Positions 1-7,634 of a stretch of 7,954 nucleotides of DNA are shown here, piece after piece. Location: assembly GCA_003132825.1 (NCBI GenBank), contig PKYX01000228.1, positions 3,649-11,602 on the forward strand. Reading direction: 5' to 3'. The stretch comes from Acidobacteriaceae bacterium (GTDB lineage: Bacteria; Acidobacteriota; Terriglobia; Terriglobales; Acidobacteriaceae). Below the pieces are notes generated by a model. It saw nothing but the letters and a program-made list of their open reading frames with translations, did not search any database and was not told the DNA's origin. How positions within the stretch are numbered: position 1 is the first letter of the stretch; every line of letters starts with the position of its first letter. Both the position numbers and the translations under genes were made by a program.

Positions 1-769
<769 letters not shown>

Positions 770-989
770 GGGTCCAGGCCGCTCGGCTCCGCCGCCGGTG
801 GATGGGGATTGCGCTCGCGCCGCGAGGCCTGATCCCCTTCCACAGTTTCCGCCGGCCCACAGTCTCGCTGGAGCCTGGGCCACTGGCGGTTCGGCGATAC
901 TATGTTATGGAATGATGGCGGCGGTTCGACTCTAGCGCCGCGAGGCATCGGCCTGAGCGAGCCATCCCCGTGAATCCCAGAGAGATCTC
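770..989. other. Intergenic region between glnK and permease; no gene seen
   Basis: 220 bases without a credible gene. It contains two short direct repeats: GCGCCGCGAGGC at 817-828 and 935-946, and GGCGGTTCG at 885-893 and 920-928. A small AT-richer patch (GATACTATGTTATG, about 896-909) could hold a -10 element for the permease, but no matching -35 is clear. AGAGATCTCT (981-990) is a 10-bp palindrome running into the permease start codon. I find no convincing terminator for glnK. Confidence 0.35.
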
Positions 990-3206
990 TTGACCCAGCC
1001 GCCAACCCGGCGAACTCCGGTTCCGGTGTTCATTGCCACCACGGTGATGCTCAGCTTCATCTCTTTCTGGCGTGCCGCGGCGATTGTGCTGTCCGACCTT
1101 GCTTCCTCGGCCTACTACGCCGGGGGCGACGCCGAGAAGGTGATTGGCAAGAGCGCTCCTTGGTTCATCCTGGCGGTCATGCTGTTCAGTTACGCCGTGC
1201 GGGCCGTCTACATCGAGGCCAGCAGCATGTTCGTGCGGGGCGGCGTGTATCGCGTGGTTCGGCAGGCCATGGGGGATACGCTCGCGAAACTATCGGTTTC
1301 GGCCCTCCTGTTCGACTACATCTTGACCGGACCGATCAGTGCGGTGACGGCGGGACAGTACTTGGCGGGTTTTATCGAAGAATTCGCACGCTACCTGAAA
1401 CATCCCGTCCATTTCAACCAGAACTACTTTGCGGCCGCGTTTGGAATTCTCGCGATTCTCTATTTCTGGTGGAAAAACATCGAAGGGATTCACGAGTCCA
1501 GTCACAAGGCGCTCTGGATCATGAAGGTCACAACCGTCATGGTGATCCTTCTGATTGCCTGGTGCAGCGTCACCTTGCTGAAGATCGGCGTGCATCTGCC
1601 GCCCTTGCCGAGCCTCTCGAATATGAAGTTGGATCACGATTTTCTGGGCTGGCTTACCGGAAGCCGGCTGAGCCAGATGATGTGGGTCGTGGTGTTCGTG
1701 GGCATGGGACATTCCGTATTGGCCATGAGCGGAGAAGAAACCCTGGCGCAGGTGAACCGCGAGATTGAAAGCCCCAAGCTTTTGAATTTGCAGCGCGCCG
1801 GGTTGGTGATTTTTGTCTACAGCCTGGTGTTCACGTCCTTCGTTTCGTTTCTGGCGGTCATGATCATTCCGGACGCGGTTCGCCCCAGTTTCTTCGCCAA
1901 TCTGATCGGTGGGCTGTCCATGTATCTGACGGGGCCGATATGGGCCAAGTTGCTGTTCCACGCATTTGTCGTGCTGGTGGGAGTGCTGATTCTCTCCGGA
2001 GCCGCCAATACCGCAATCCTGGGGGCGAATGGCGTGCTCAACCGCCTCTGCGAGACCCGCGTGCTGGCGCCCTGGTTTCAGCGGCCGCACAAGAAGTTCG
2101 GCACCACCTACCGGACCATCAACCTGATCGTCTTGCTGCAGGTTCTCACCATCGTCATCAGCCGGGGCAACTTCTACCTCCTGGCCGCGCTCTATGCGTT
2201 TGGCGTGATCTGGAGTTTTTCGTTTAACGGCTTAGCGGTTCTTATTTTGCGCTACAAGTATCCCGAGCATCGGGAATGGAAAGTGCCGGGAAATTTCCGC
2301 ATTGCGGGCCGCGAGGTTCCGATCGGCCTTCTTCTGATTACGGCTATGCTTTTTCTCATCGCGATCGCGAACCTGCTGACCAAAGAAGAGGCCACCATCG
2401 CGGGTGTAGCGTTCAGCGGAATCTTTTACGGAATTCTGACGGTTTCCGAACACTACGCCAAGCGGGAACAGACAGGGGGAGCGGAAGCTTTCGAGCAGTT
2501 CCGGGTGTTTGACAATCCGGAACTCGACTACGGATTGGTCGGGGTTCGCCCCGGCAATCTCCTGGTGACCGTCCGCGATCCCAGCCGCTTGCACCACCTG
2601 CGCGATGTTTTGGCCCGTACCAGCACCACGGTGCAGGACATTGTCGTCCTCAGTGCCCGGCTTTCCCCCCGGAGGAACACCTTGACCGGCACTCCGAGCT
2701 ACGAAGCCAAGGATGTCTTTGATGTGTATGAGCAGGGACTGTTTTCAAAAGTTGTGGCCCTCGCCGAGAAACAAGGCAAGCCCGTCTCCCTGTTAGTGGT
2801 GCCCGGGACCGACGTCTTTGACGCCATTATGATGACCGCGCAACGACTGGAATCTTCACGCGTGGTCACCGGTTTGTCGACCAAGCTGAGCGCCGATGAG
2901 CAGGCCAGATTGACCGGGGATGCGTGGGAACGCCTGCCGGAACCAAAGCCGCGACTGACCATGGAAATCGTTAGCCCCGACGGGCGTCGCTATGAGTACC
3001 CGCTCGGCCCGCACGAACCCCGGCTGCGCGCGAGCGATGTGGAGCTGCTGCACAAGATCTGGCTCGAAATCACCGCCAATCCCAAATACGCGGGCCTTCA
3101 CCACTACAATATCGTTGCCCTGGCGCTCGAAGAACTGGAGCGGCGACTTCACTCACCGAACCGCGAGGTATTGCTCGAGGAACTACTGCGCGAGCGCGAC
3201 CGATAG
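990..3206 (+). CDS. APC-superfamily amino acid permease with soluble C-terminal USP-like region
   Basis: 738 residues. Residues ~12-490 form about 12 hydrophobic helices with APC-family landmarks: the TM1 region with an SDLASSAYY break, GGVYRVV near 84-90, FDYILTGP..A before TM3, and SGEET.A.VNREIESP from about 247 after TM6. APC members move amino acids, polyamines or organic cations by proton coupling or exchange; the substrate cannot be told. Residues ~505-640 are soluble, alternate beta-like and helical stretches (GNLLVTVRDPSRLHHLRDVL, VSLLVVPGTDVFDAIMM) and look like a universal-stress-protein domain. A further ~100 residues end in charged helices. Ordinary family members have about 450-500 residues, so the tail is extra. 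TTG at 990 is the only in-frame start before TM1, preceded by a weak AGAGAG; GTG at 1026 or ATG at 1047 would trim or cut TM1. Linkage to amt-glnK hints at nitrogen uptake but is not proof. Confidence 0.88.
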   Translation: MTQPPTRRTPVPVFIATTVMLSFISFWRAAAIVLSDLASSAYYAGGDAEKVIGKSAPWFILAVMLFSYAVRAVYIEASSMFVRGGVYRVVRQAMGDTLAKLSVSALLFDYILTGPISAVTAGQYLAGFIEEFARYLKHPVHFNQNYFAAAFGILAILYFWWKNIEGIHESSHKALWIMKVTTVMVILLIAWCSVTLLKIGVHLPPLPSLSNMKLDHDFLGWLTGSRLSQMMWVVVFVGMGHSVLAMSGEETLAQVNREIESPKLLNLQRAGLVIFVYSLVFTSFVSFLAVMIIPDAVRPSFFANLIGGLSMYLTGPIWAKLLFHAFVVLVGVLILSGAANTAILGANGVLNRLCETRVLAPWFQRPHKKFGTTYRTINLIVLLQVLTIVISRGNFYLLAALYAFGVIWSFSFNGLAVLILRYKYPEHREWKVPGNFRIAGREVPIGLLLITAMLFLIAIANLLTKEEATIAGVAFSGIFYGILTVSEHYAKREQTGGAEAFEQFRVFDNPELDYGLVGVRPGNLLVTVRDPSRLHHLRDVLARTSTTVQDIVVLSARLSPRRNTLTGTPSYEAKDVFDVYEQGLFSKVVALAEKQGKPVSLLVVPGTDVFDAIMMTAQRLESSRVVTGLSTKLSADEQARLTGDAWERLPEPKPRLTMEIVSPDGRRYEYPLGPHEPRLRASDVELLHKIWLEITANPKYAGLHHYNIVALALEELERRLHSPNREVLLEELLRERDR

Positions 3207-3233
3207 AAGGCTTGCTGCCAGGACCTCATCGGG

Positions 3234-3252
3234 ACCGGTCCTCGGGCCCGGT
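3234..3252. terminator. Hairpin in convergent gap, possible bidirectional terminator
   Basis: The permease and the ROK kinase converge with only 54 bases between stops. ACCGGTCC (3234-3241) pairs with GGCCCGGT (3245-3252) at seven of eight positions around a TCG loop. There is no T-run on either strand, so it is only a candidate terminator. The overlapping palindrome GGACCGGTCC (3232-3241) offers an alternative fold. Confidence 0.3.
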
Positions 3253-3260
3253 GAGCGAAG

Positions 3261-4253
3261 CTACTCCGTCTGAACCCAGCAGAGCGCCGCTCCCCCCGCC
3301 ACACCGGCATCCGCTCCGTAGCGCGCTTTGAGCAGCGGAATCTCCCGGCAGCGTGAATTGATGCAGTAGTTCGGAAGGCGTTGGCGGATGGTATCAAACA
3401 ACGGACTGAGCATCGAAGCCACGCCGCCGCCGATGATGATAGCGTCGGGCTCAAGCAGGTCCACGATGTTTCCCAGCCAAAGGGAGAGTAAGTCGATGGT
3501 TTCGAGCAGGATCTCATTGGCCATGGCATCTCCCGCGACGTACGCCTGACCAACCATCTCGCTGGTCACGGTCGCAATGGCTCCTTTGGCCAGGCCGAAC
3601 ATGGCCGAACCGCGAGCCGGCTCGGCCGCCAACTTGGCGCGTGCTCGTCGGGCGATGGCGGGTCCGGAGGCGAGGACTTCAATGCAGCCCAGTTTGCCGC
3701 AGTTGCAGCGCGGGCCGCGGTAATCGATGCTCATGTGTCCCCCTTCGCCGGCCGCGCCCGTGCGGCCATGGTGGATGTGGCCGTCGAATACGATCCCGGT
3801 GCCAATGCCGGTGCCGATGGTCGCATAGAACAGATTGCGATAGCCGGAGCCTGCGCCCCAGCGAGTCTCGGCCAGCGCTGCCGCGTTGGCATCGTTATCC
3901 ACCCTCACCGGCACTTCATAGTTTTGTGAAACCTCCTCCGCCAAGGGAAAATCGCGCCAGCACGGTACATTGGGAGGATTGATGATCACGCCGCTGGTCG
4001 GGTCCAGTGGGCCAGGCGCGCAAATTCCAATCCCGCGAATCAGGCTCTTGGTTTTCGGATCGTTGGCGAACAGTTCGTCGATGGCCAAGATCACAGAGGC
4101 CAGGCCGGCGGCAGCAGTGCTCGTTGACGCCATGGGCGCGCGCGTTTGACTGGTGATTTGACCGTGCTGATCCACCAGGCCAGCCGCGATCTTTGTGCCC
4201 CCAACATCGACGCCAATGACAAGGCCATCTCGAGCCGATACGTCTATGGTCAC
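3261..4253 (-). CDS. ROK-family sugar kinase, probably glucokinase
   Basis: A 330-residue ROK (repressor, ORF, kinase) protein without an N-terminal DNA-binding domain, hence a kinase. It likely phosphorylates glucose or a related hexose with ATP in the cytoplasm. Seen in order: ATP-binding GVDVGGTK (14-21); GICAPGPLD (76-84); sugar-binding and catalytic VDNDANAA (118-125) with Asp121 as the expected base; GTGIGTGIV (147-155); GEGGHM (169-174); and the zinc signature CNCGKLGCIE (183-192), where His173, Cys183, Cys185 and Cys190 are the ligands. GIIGGGV-type phosphate contact near the end reads IIIGGGVAS. I chose GTG at 4253 because GGAGGA lies four bases upstream; GTG at 4277 would add eight residues but has no good ribosome site. 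It follows rfbD by 61 bases on the same strand. N-acetylhexosamine or fructose kinase activity cannot be excluded. Confidence 0.9.
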   Translation of the reverse strand: MTIDVSARDGLVIGVDVGGTKIAAGLVDQHGQITSQTRAPMASTSTAAAGLASVILAIDELFANDPKTKSLIRGIGICAPGPLDPTSGVIINPPNVPCWRDFPLAEEVSQNYEVPVRVDNDANAAALAETRWGAGSGYRNLFYATIGTGIGTGIVFDGHIHHGRTGAAGEGGHMSIDYRGPRCNCGKLGCIEVLASGPAIARRARAKLAAEPARGSAMFGLAKGAIATVTSEMVGQAYVAGDAMANEILLETIDLLSLWLGNIVDLLEPDAIIIGGGVASMLSPLFDTIRQRLPNYCINSRCREIPLLKARYGADAGVAGGAALCWVQTE

Positions 4254-4314
4254 TCGTTCCTCCGGCCTGCTCGACACCCCATGGCTTGGCGACTCCGCCC
4301 GATCGAAAAGCGCG

Positions 4315-5157
4315 CTACTTAGCGGACTTTCTCTCCTGCATATATCGCGCTAATCCGTCTTGCCAGGTCGGCAGCACAACCTTATAAGCTTCGAGACTCT
4401 TTGGGGATAACACGGAATATTTCGGGCGCTCCGCCGGACGCACGAACTTATCGCTGGTCGTCGGGCGTACGACTGTCGGCAATTCCGCAGCGGCCACGAC
4501 CTGGCGCGCGAATTCAAACCAAGTGCATGCGCCGCGGTTGGTCGCATGCACGATGCCCCGAGCTTGCCGGCGGCAAAGTTGGCTGATGGCAAGAGCCAGG
4601 TCAGGCGCGTAGGTCGGAGATCCGTGCTGGTCATCGACAACGTCAATCGATGCCCGGCTGGCCGCTAATTTCAGAATCGTATCGGGAAAGCATCGACCGC
4701 TGACCCCGAATAACCAGGAAGTGCGCACTATGCAGGAATCCGGCAAGATCTCGGCGATCCGAACTTCCGCTTGCGCTTTCGACCTGCCATAGGCACTGCG
4801 CGGGGCGCGCGGGTCATCGGTTTCGTAGGGAGTGCCTTTTGTGCCGTCAAAAACGTAGTCCGTGCTTACAAACAGCAGGCGGGCGCCGGACTGCTTCGCG
4901 GCCTCGGCCACGTTGGTCGCGCCCCCGGTATTGACGGCCTCGGCCAGCTCTCGGTTGGTTTCGCATCCGTCTACATCGGTATAGGCCGCGGCGAGCACAA
5001 TCCAATCCGGGGGCGTGCTCCCGATTGCCTCCGCGATTTGCCGCGGGTCTCGGATGTCAGCCTGCTTCGAGCCGAAGCCGTGCACCTCATCGTGGTCCCA
5101 CACATGCATCAGGGGCTGGCCTAGCAGACCGGTTGCTCCGAAGATGGTAACTCGCAT
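4315..5157 (-). CDS. rfbD: dTDP-4-dehydrorhamnose reductase (RmlD)
   Basis: 280 residues, typical for RmlD, the NAD(P)H-dependent last step of dTDP-L-rhamnose synthesis in the cytoplasm. It is an extended short-chain dehydrogenase: Rossmann GATGLLG (7-13) directly after the first beta strand; AAYTDVDGCE (57-66), the RmlD version of the substrate/cofactor loop; STDYVFDG (98-105) carrying the catalytic Thr; and YGRSK with Tyr123 and Lys127. The C-terminal part (HGSPTYAPDLA near 190 and TWFEFA later) matches the substrate-binding lobe. ATG at 5157 gives exactly the family N-terminus MRVTIFGATG. A TTG at 5211 would add 18 residues without homology. Neither start has a strong ribosome site; the ATG has a short GATTG/CAATC hairpin just before it. 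rfbA, rfbB and rfbC are not in the window, so rhamnose synthesis must be completed by genes elsewhere. Confidence 0.93.
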   Translation of the reverse strand: MRVTIFGATGLLGQPLMHVWDHDEVHGFGSKQADIRDPRQIAEAIGSTPPDWIVLAAAYTDVDGCETNRELAEAVNTGGATNVAEAAKQSGARLLFVSTDYVFDGTKGTPYETDDPRAPRSAYGRSKAQAEVRIAEILPDSCIVRTSWLFGVSGRCFPDTILKLAASRASIDVVDDQHGSPTYAPDLALAISQLCRRQARGIVHATNRGACTWFEFARQVVAAAELPTVVRPTTSDKFVRPAERPKYSVLSPKSLEAYKVVLPTWQDGLARYMQERKSAK

Positions 5158-5472
5158 GGATTGAGCAATCTGCGGTTCTAGATTGGCGGTAGCAGGCCTG
5201 GTCCTCGACAATCGTTGCCTGGGGTGCCGGACCCAGGCCGCACTGATTGTAATAAAAAAGGCTTGAAATAAAAAAGGTGGGAGTCTTCAACCATCGGCTT
5301 CACCATCGCGGGAGCGGCCGACAACCGTCCAAATGCGCCCCTCCGGGGGCCCGGGACGAAGGGGAAACCGGTTGGTTCTTATAAGTTCCGGTAAATTGCT
5401 TCCAGAATGGGGAACGTCCGTTCGCTGAGCACCGGGTAGGGGAGAGGGTACGGGCCGATCCGGGGATGAGTC
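5158..5472. other. Non-coding gap between export gene and rfbD
   Basis: 315 bases with no supportable gene. Open frames across 5300-5573 on the - strand are out of frame with the export gene and resemble no family I know. The half near rfbD holds an AT-rich tract (5246-5277) that stands out against the GC-rich surroundings and is listed as a promoter candidate. The half next to the export gene is GC-rich with no clear terminator. Confidence 0.5.
5246..5277 (-). promoter_or_regulatory. AT-rich promoter candidate for rfbD-kinase unit
   Basis: On the - strand TACAAT (5251 to 5246) matches five of six positions of a -10 box. A 17-base spacer leads to TTTTTA (5274 to 5269), a weak -35. The + strand reads AATAAAAAAGG twice (5251-5261 and 5267-5277), a 16-bp-period direct repeat. 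The -10 lies about 89 bases upstream of the rfbD ATG. The box match is seen; promoter activity is inference. Confidence 0.4.
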
Positions 5473-6291
5473 TCAGTTCCTCGGGCATATGGGTCGTCCT
5501 TCGGCCAGGGTTGCGGTTTCCCGCAAGCGCCGAACCGTGCCGCGAGCCGCGGTTGGGGGTCGGTGCGGGCCAAGGTTCGAAGTCGGCAACCCGCGCCCGG
5601 CCTCCGCCATCGGGTTTTGTGGCACGAAAATCAGATCGCCCGGCTCGAGCGGAGTGTCCTCGCGCAGGCTTCGGGAGTTCATGATGTATTTCACATTCAG
5701 CAGACACGCTTCCATCCGCTGGTCGGATAGTCGCCGGAATAGCAGCACTCGCGAAGGTCGGGCCTGATCGGTACGTCCCCCGGCCATCGCGATTGCCTGG
5801 TCGATGGTCGTCTGCGCTCGCCATTCGTACTTGCCGGCGCGCATGACCTGGCCGCTGACGATGAAAGAGGACTGATCGGAGTCTTCGAGGACGATGCTGA
5901 GGTCGGGATCCTGCGGCGTGACCGCATATGCGCTCCGGATTGCCTCCCGCAGCTCGGGAACGCTCGGATCCTCGCCAACCAGGTCCGGCAGCTTTTTCCG
6001 CATGGTGAAGGTGTCCGGCAACGCATCGGCGGTCGGTTCGAACTCCGGAGCGAAGGTAAAGTCGATCTCGAGCGCGTTGGTTTTGCGCAACCGGCAGAGC
6101 GGGCGGCGTTCTCCCGTCAGGGCTGGAATCCACGTGCCGCCCGCTTTCCCGGATTGGGTGGTTTCCGCAGGCCGAGAAGCCTCTACGGCTACTCTGGGCG
6201 CCGGTTCCCGGCGCGCGGCCACCACCAAAACCTGCTGCAAGGAGCAGCAGGCAAAAGCGCTTACTACGCATTTCAGAGTCGCTTTCATCAT
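5473..6291 (-). CDS. Polysaccharide export protein, Wza-like with SLBB domain
   Basis: 272 residues. Polysaccharide export proteins sit in the periplasm/outer membrane and form the exit channel for capsule or exopolysaccharide. Residues 1-26 look like a signal peptide (MMKATLK, then a hydrophobic run); Cys15/Cys16 might serve as lipidation sites but the lipobox is poor. Residues ~67-137 match the Poly_export domain (RL....LEIDFTFAPEF, then VPELREAIRSAY, then DPDLSIVLED). Residues ~143-226 are an SLBB domain (FIVSGQVMRAGKYEW, TTIDQAIAMAGG, then LEPGDLIFVPQN at 215-226). The usual RPGD before LEI reads RKTN (69-72), so that motif is lost. The last ~40 residues are an arginine/proline-rich tail unlike the usual short ending. 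ATG at 6291 has GGAG nine bases upstream; TTG at 6336 is a poorer choice. It is divergent from the LuxR-type regulator. Confidence 0.82.
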   Translation of the reverse strand: MMKATLKCVVSAFACCSLQQVLVVAARREPAPRVAVEASRPAETTQSGKAGGTWIPALTGERRPLCRLRKTNALEIDFTFAPEFEPTADALPDTFTMRKKLPDLVGEDPSVPELREAIRSAYAVTPQDPDLSIVLEDSDQSSFIVSGQVMRAGKYEWRAQTTIDQAIAMAGGRTDQARPSRVLLFRRLSDQRMEACLLNVKYIMNSRSLREDTPLEPGDLIFVPQNPMAEAGRGLPTSNLGPHRPPTAARGTVRRLRETATLAEGRPICPRN

Positions 6292-6819
6292 TTGGTTGCG
6301 CTCCACGGCTCCCGAGAACTTTGCATTCAGAACCAACTGCGCCCTTCTCGAACCTAGCCTCTGTGCTGGTTATGGACAAGACATGGGAAGTGTTGTCCAC
6401 CTAGGTAGGCAATCGGGCGCCGTCGATAGTCGGTTCCGAGAACTACAGGACGGAGTTTTCAGGGCCTCAATACCGGACAATCTGCGGCCCGGCCGGGCGA
6501 GCCCAGGGTCGGGTGGGGAAACGGATAGGTATTCGTTCGGGTACGTCCCTCAAAGTAGACTTGCGGAAAGCCGCCGGCCCGCGTTCTCTTAGGGAACTAT
6601 TTTGGCGGAGGCACGCCTTCTATCGGCGCTGCTATTACTTGGAGGGCGCAGGGCAAGCCACCGCCAGCGCTGAATCGCCCGTTTGGGTCCGGGTTTTCCA
6701 CAGCAAAGAGGCTTTCGAGCCCGTGCTACGTCACAGACTTCGACACAATCTGCTCTTAGAGTTCTGTGTAGGGGTTTGCAAGCGCAAGTCGCACCATCTG
6801 TCTCGGCCCCCGGGGCTCT
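6292..6819. other. Long divergent regulatory region, no gene seen
   Basis: 528 bases between the export gene (- strand) and the regulator (+ strand). Open frames here carry no recognisable protein signature. Contents: an inverted repeat at 6373-6399 (listed separately); the palindrome ACCTAGGT (6399-6406) abutting it; a 12-bp palindrome GCCCGGCCGGGC (6487-6498); CCGAGAACT twice (6312-6320 and 6436-6444); and GCCCC/GGGGC (6807-6816) that may fold over the regulator's ribosome-binding region. I cannot place a good sigma-70 promoter on either strand. Confidence 0.5.
6373..6399. promoter_or_regulatory. Inverted repeat, operator candidate for the export gene
   Basis: TGGACAAGAC (6373-6382) and GTGTTGTCCA (6390-6399) are inverted repeats matching at nine of ten positions around seven bases, 82-108 bases upstream of the export gene start. 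On the - strand the outer arm begins TGGACA, five of six to a -35 box, so a protein bound here could overlap a promoter. A third copy of GGACAA lies at 6475-6480. No T-run follows, arguing against a terminator. Binding by the neighbouring LuxR-type regulator is inference. Confidence 0.42.
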
Positions 6820-7533
6820 ATGGAATCTGTAGGCGTTCGCTTGAGTGCGATCGGTGTTCTGGTCGTTGATTCCAACCAAATGCAGAGCCAACTTCTGGTT
6901 CGCGCCCTCCGGCGGCGGCCGGAATTCGGCGTCAGCTCGTGCGGGGTGGAAATCAACGCGATTTTGAGCGCGGTTGTTTCCTCGCCCGTGCAGGTAGCGA
7001 TCATGAACGCCGAACACTGCCGGGAGGGCAGCCACGACATGAGCGTGGTTCGGCGCCTTCACCTGGCTCATCCCGAAGTGGCCAAGATCCTCCTGATCGA
7101 CACCCACGATCGCGAGGTGGTGGTGAACGCCTTCCGGGCCGGAGCCAAGGGGTTGTTTTGTTTCTCCGACAGCCCCTTCCGGCTGCTTTGTAAGTGCATC
7201 CAAAGTGTCCATCATGGGCAAGTCTGGGCAACCAGTGAGCAACTTCAATATTTGATCGAAGTGGTCGCCCAGGTGCCGTCGCTCATGGTAGTGAATTCGA
7301 GCGGCATCAAGCTGCTTACGCCACGCGAGGAGCAGGTGGTCGCTCTGGTCGCTGACGGACTGTGCAATCGTGCGGTCGCGCTCGAGCTCAGGCTCAGTGA
7401 GCACACGATCAAGAAGTATCTGTTCCGCATTTTCGACAAACTGGGCATCTCGAGCCGAGTGGAATTGGTGTTGTACGCGGTGAATCATGGCGGCCGGCTG
7501 CAAGCGGAATGGATTCCAGGATTGGGAAATTAG
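6820..7533 (+). CDS. LuxR-type (NarL/FixJ) regulator with degenerate receiver domain
   Basis: 237 residues: a receiver-like domain (~11-130) followed by a LuxR-type helix-turn-helix (~164-222). The DNA-binding part is textbook: LTPREEQVVALVADGL (166-181), then LSEHTIKKYLFRIFDKLGI (192-210). The receiver has the right fold pattern (IGVLVVDSNQ at 11-20, IMNAE at 61-65, FRAGAKGLF at 105-113), but Asn63 stands where the phosphorylated Asp should be, Ser18 replaces one acidic-pocket Asp, and Phe115 or its neighbours stand where the conserved Lys should be. So it is probably not phosphorylated and may respond to a ligand, a partner protein or expression level. No histidine kinase is adjacent. ATG at 6820 has a weak GGGG site partly inside a GCCCC/GGGGC hairpin. 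Its position divergent from the polysaccharide-export gene suggests that gene as target; this is inference. Confidence 0.9.
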   Translation: MESVGVRLSAIGVLVVDSNQMQSQLLVRALRRRPEFGVSSCGVEINAILSAVVSSPVQVAIMNAEHCREGSHDMSVVRRLHLAHPEVAKILLIDTHDREVVVNAFRAGAKGLFCFSDSPFRLLCKCIQSVHHGQVWATSEQLQYLIEVVAQVPSLMVVNSSGIKLLTPREEQVVALVADGLCNRAVALELRLSEHTIKKYLFRIFDKLGISSRVELVLYAVNHGGRLQAEWIPGLGN

Positions 7534-7552
7534 GCAAACTCGGCCCCGGTTG

Positions 7553-7569
7553 AGTCCCGCGGCGGGACT
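7553..7569 (+). terminator. Hairpin after the regulator gene, terminator candidate
   Basis: AGTCCCGC (7553-7560) and GCGGGACT (7562-7569) are perfect inverted repeats one base apart, 20 bases after the regulator stop codon. The realistic fold is a six-pair stem with a GCGGC loop. Only ATTT follows, so the T-run is weak. TGAGTC (7551-7556) can instead pair with GACTCA (7584-7589), a mutually exclusive fold. Confidence 0.45.
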
Positions 7570-7607
7570 GATTTCGCGCGCCTGACTCAGAAGGCCCAAA
7601 TACACCC

Positions 7608-7634
7608 CTCAGCCTGCCGGCTGTGAGCTATAAT
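7608..7634 (+). promoter_or_regulatory. TATAAT promoter candidate with adjoining dyad for the aldehyde dehydrogenase
   Basis: TATAAT at 7629-7634 is a perfect -10 box, 175 bases before the dehydrogenase ATG. No convincing -35 or TGn extension is present. The spacer holds a dyad: CAGCC (7610-7614) with GGCTG (7619-7623), flanked by CTCA (7608-7611) and TGAG (7624-7627). A dyad abutting a -10 with a poor -35 suits a regulated promoter; this is inference. Confidence 0.4.

Noticed and set aside
1290..2090. 266-residue antisense open frame inside the permease gene
   Set aside because: It is His/Gln-rich and has no recognisable domain; the opposite strand encodes membrane helices with APC motifs.
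5379..5573. Frameshifted continuation of the export protein into the next - strand frame
   Set aside because: The alternative product shows no match to the family's usual ending, and the annotated frame already covers the complete SLBB domain.
5300..6400. 366-residue open frame on the - strand overlapping the export gene
   Set aside because: It is out of frame with the Poly_export/SLBB sequence and is Arg/Gly/Pro-rich without motifs. The SLBB frame is clearly the coding one.
6589..7605. 338-residue open frame on the - strand opposite the LuxR-type regulator
   Set aside because: It is a shadow: the + strand frame gives a full receiver plus LuxR HTH, while the antisense product is His/Arg/Gln-rich with no family motif. 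Long antisense frames are common in GC-rich genes.
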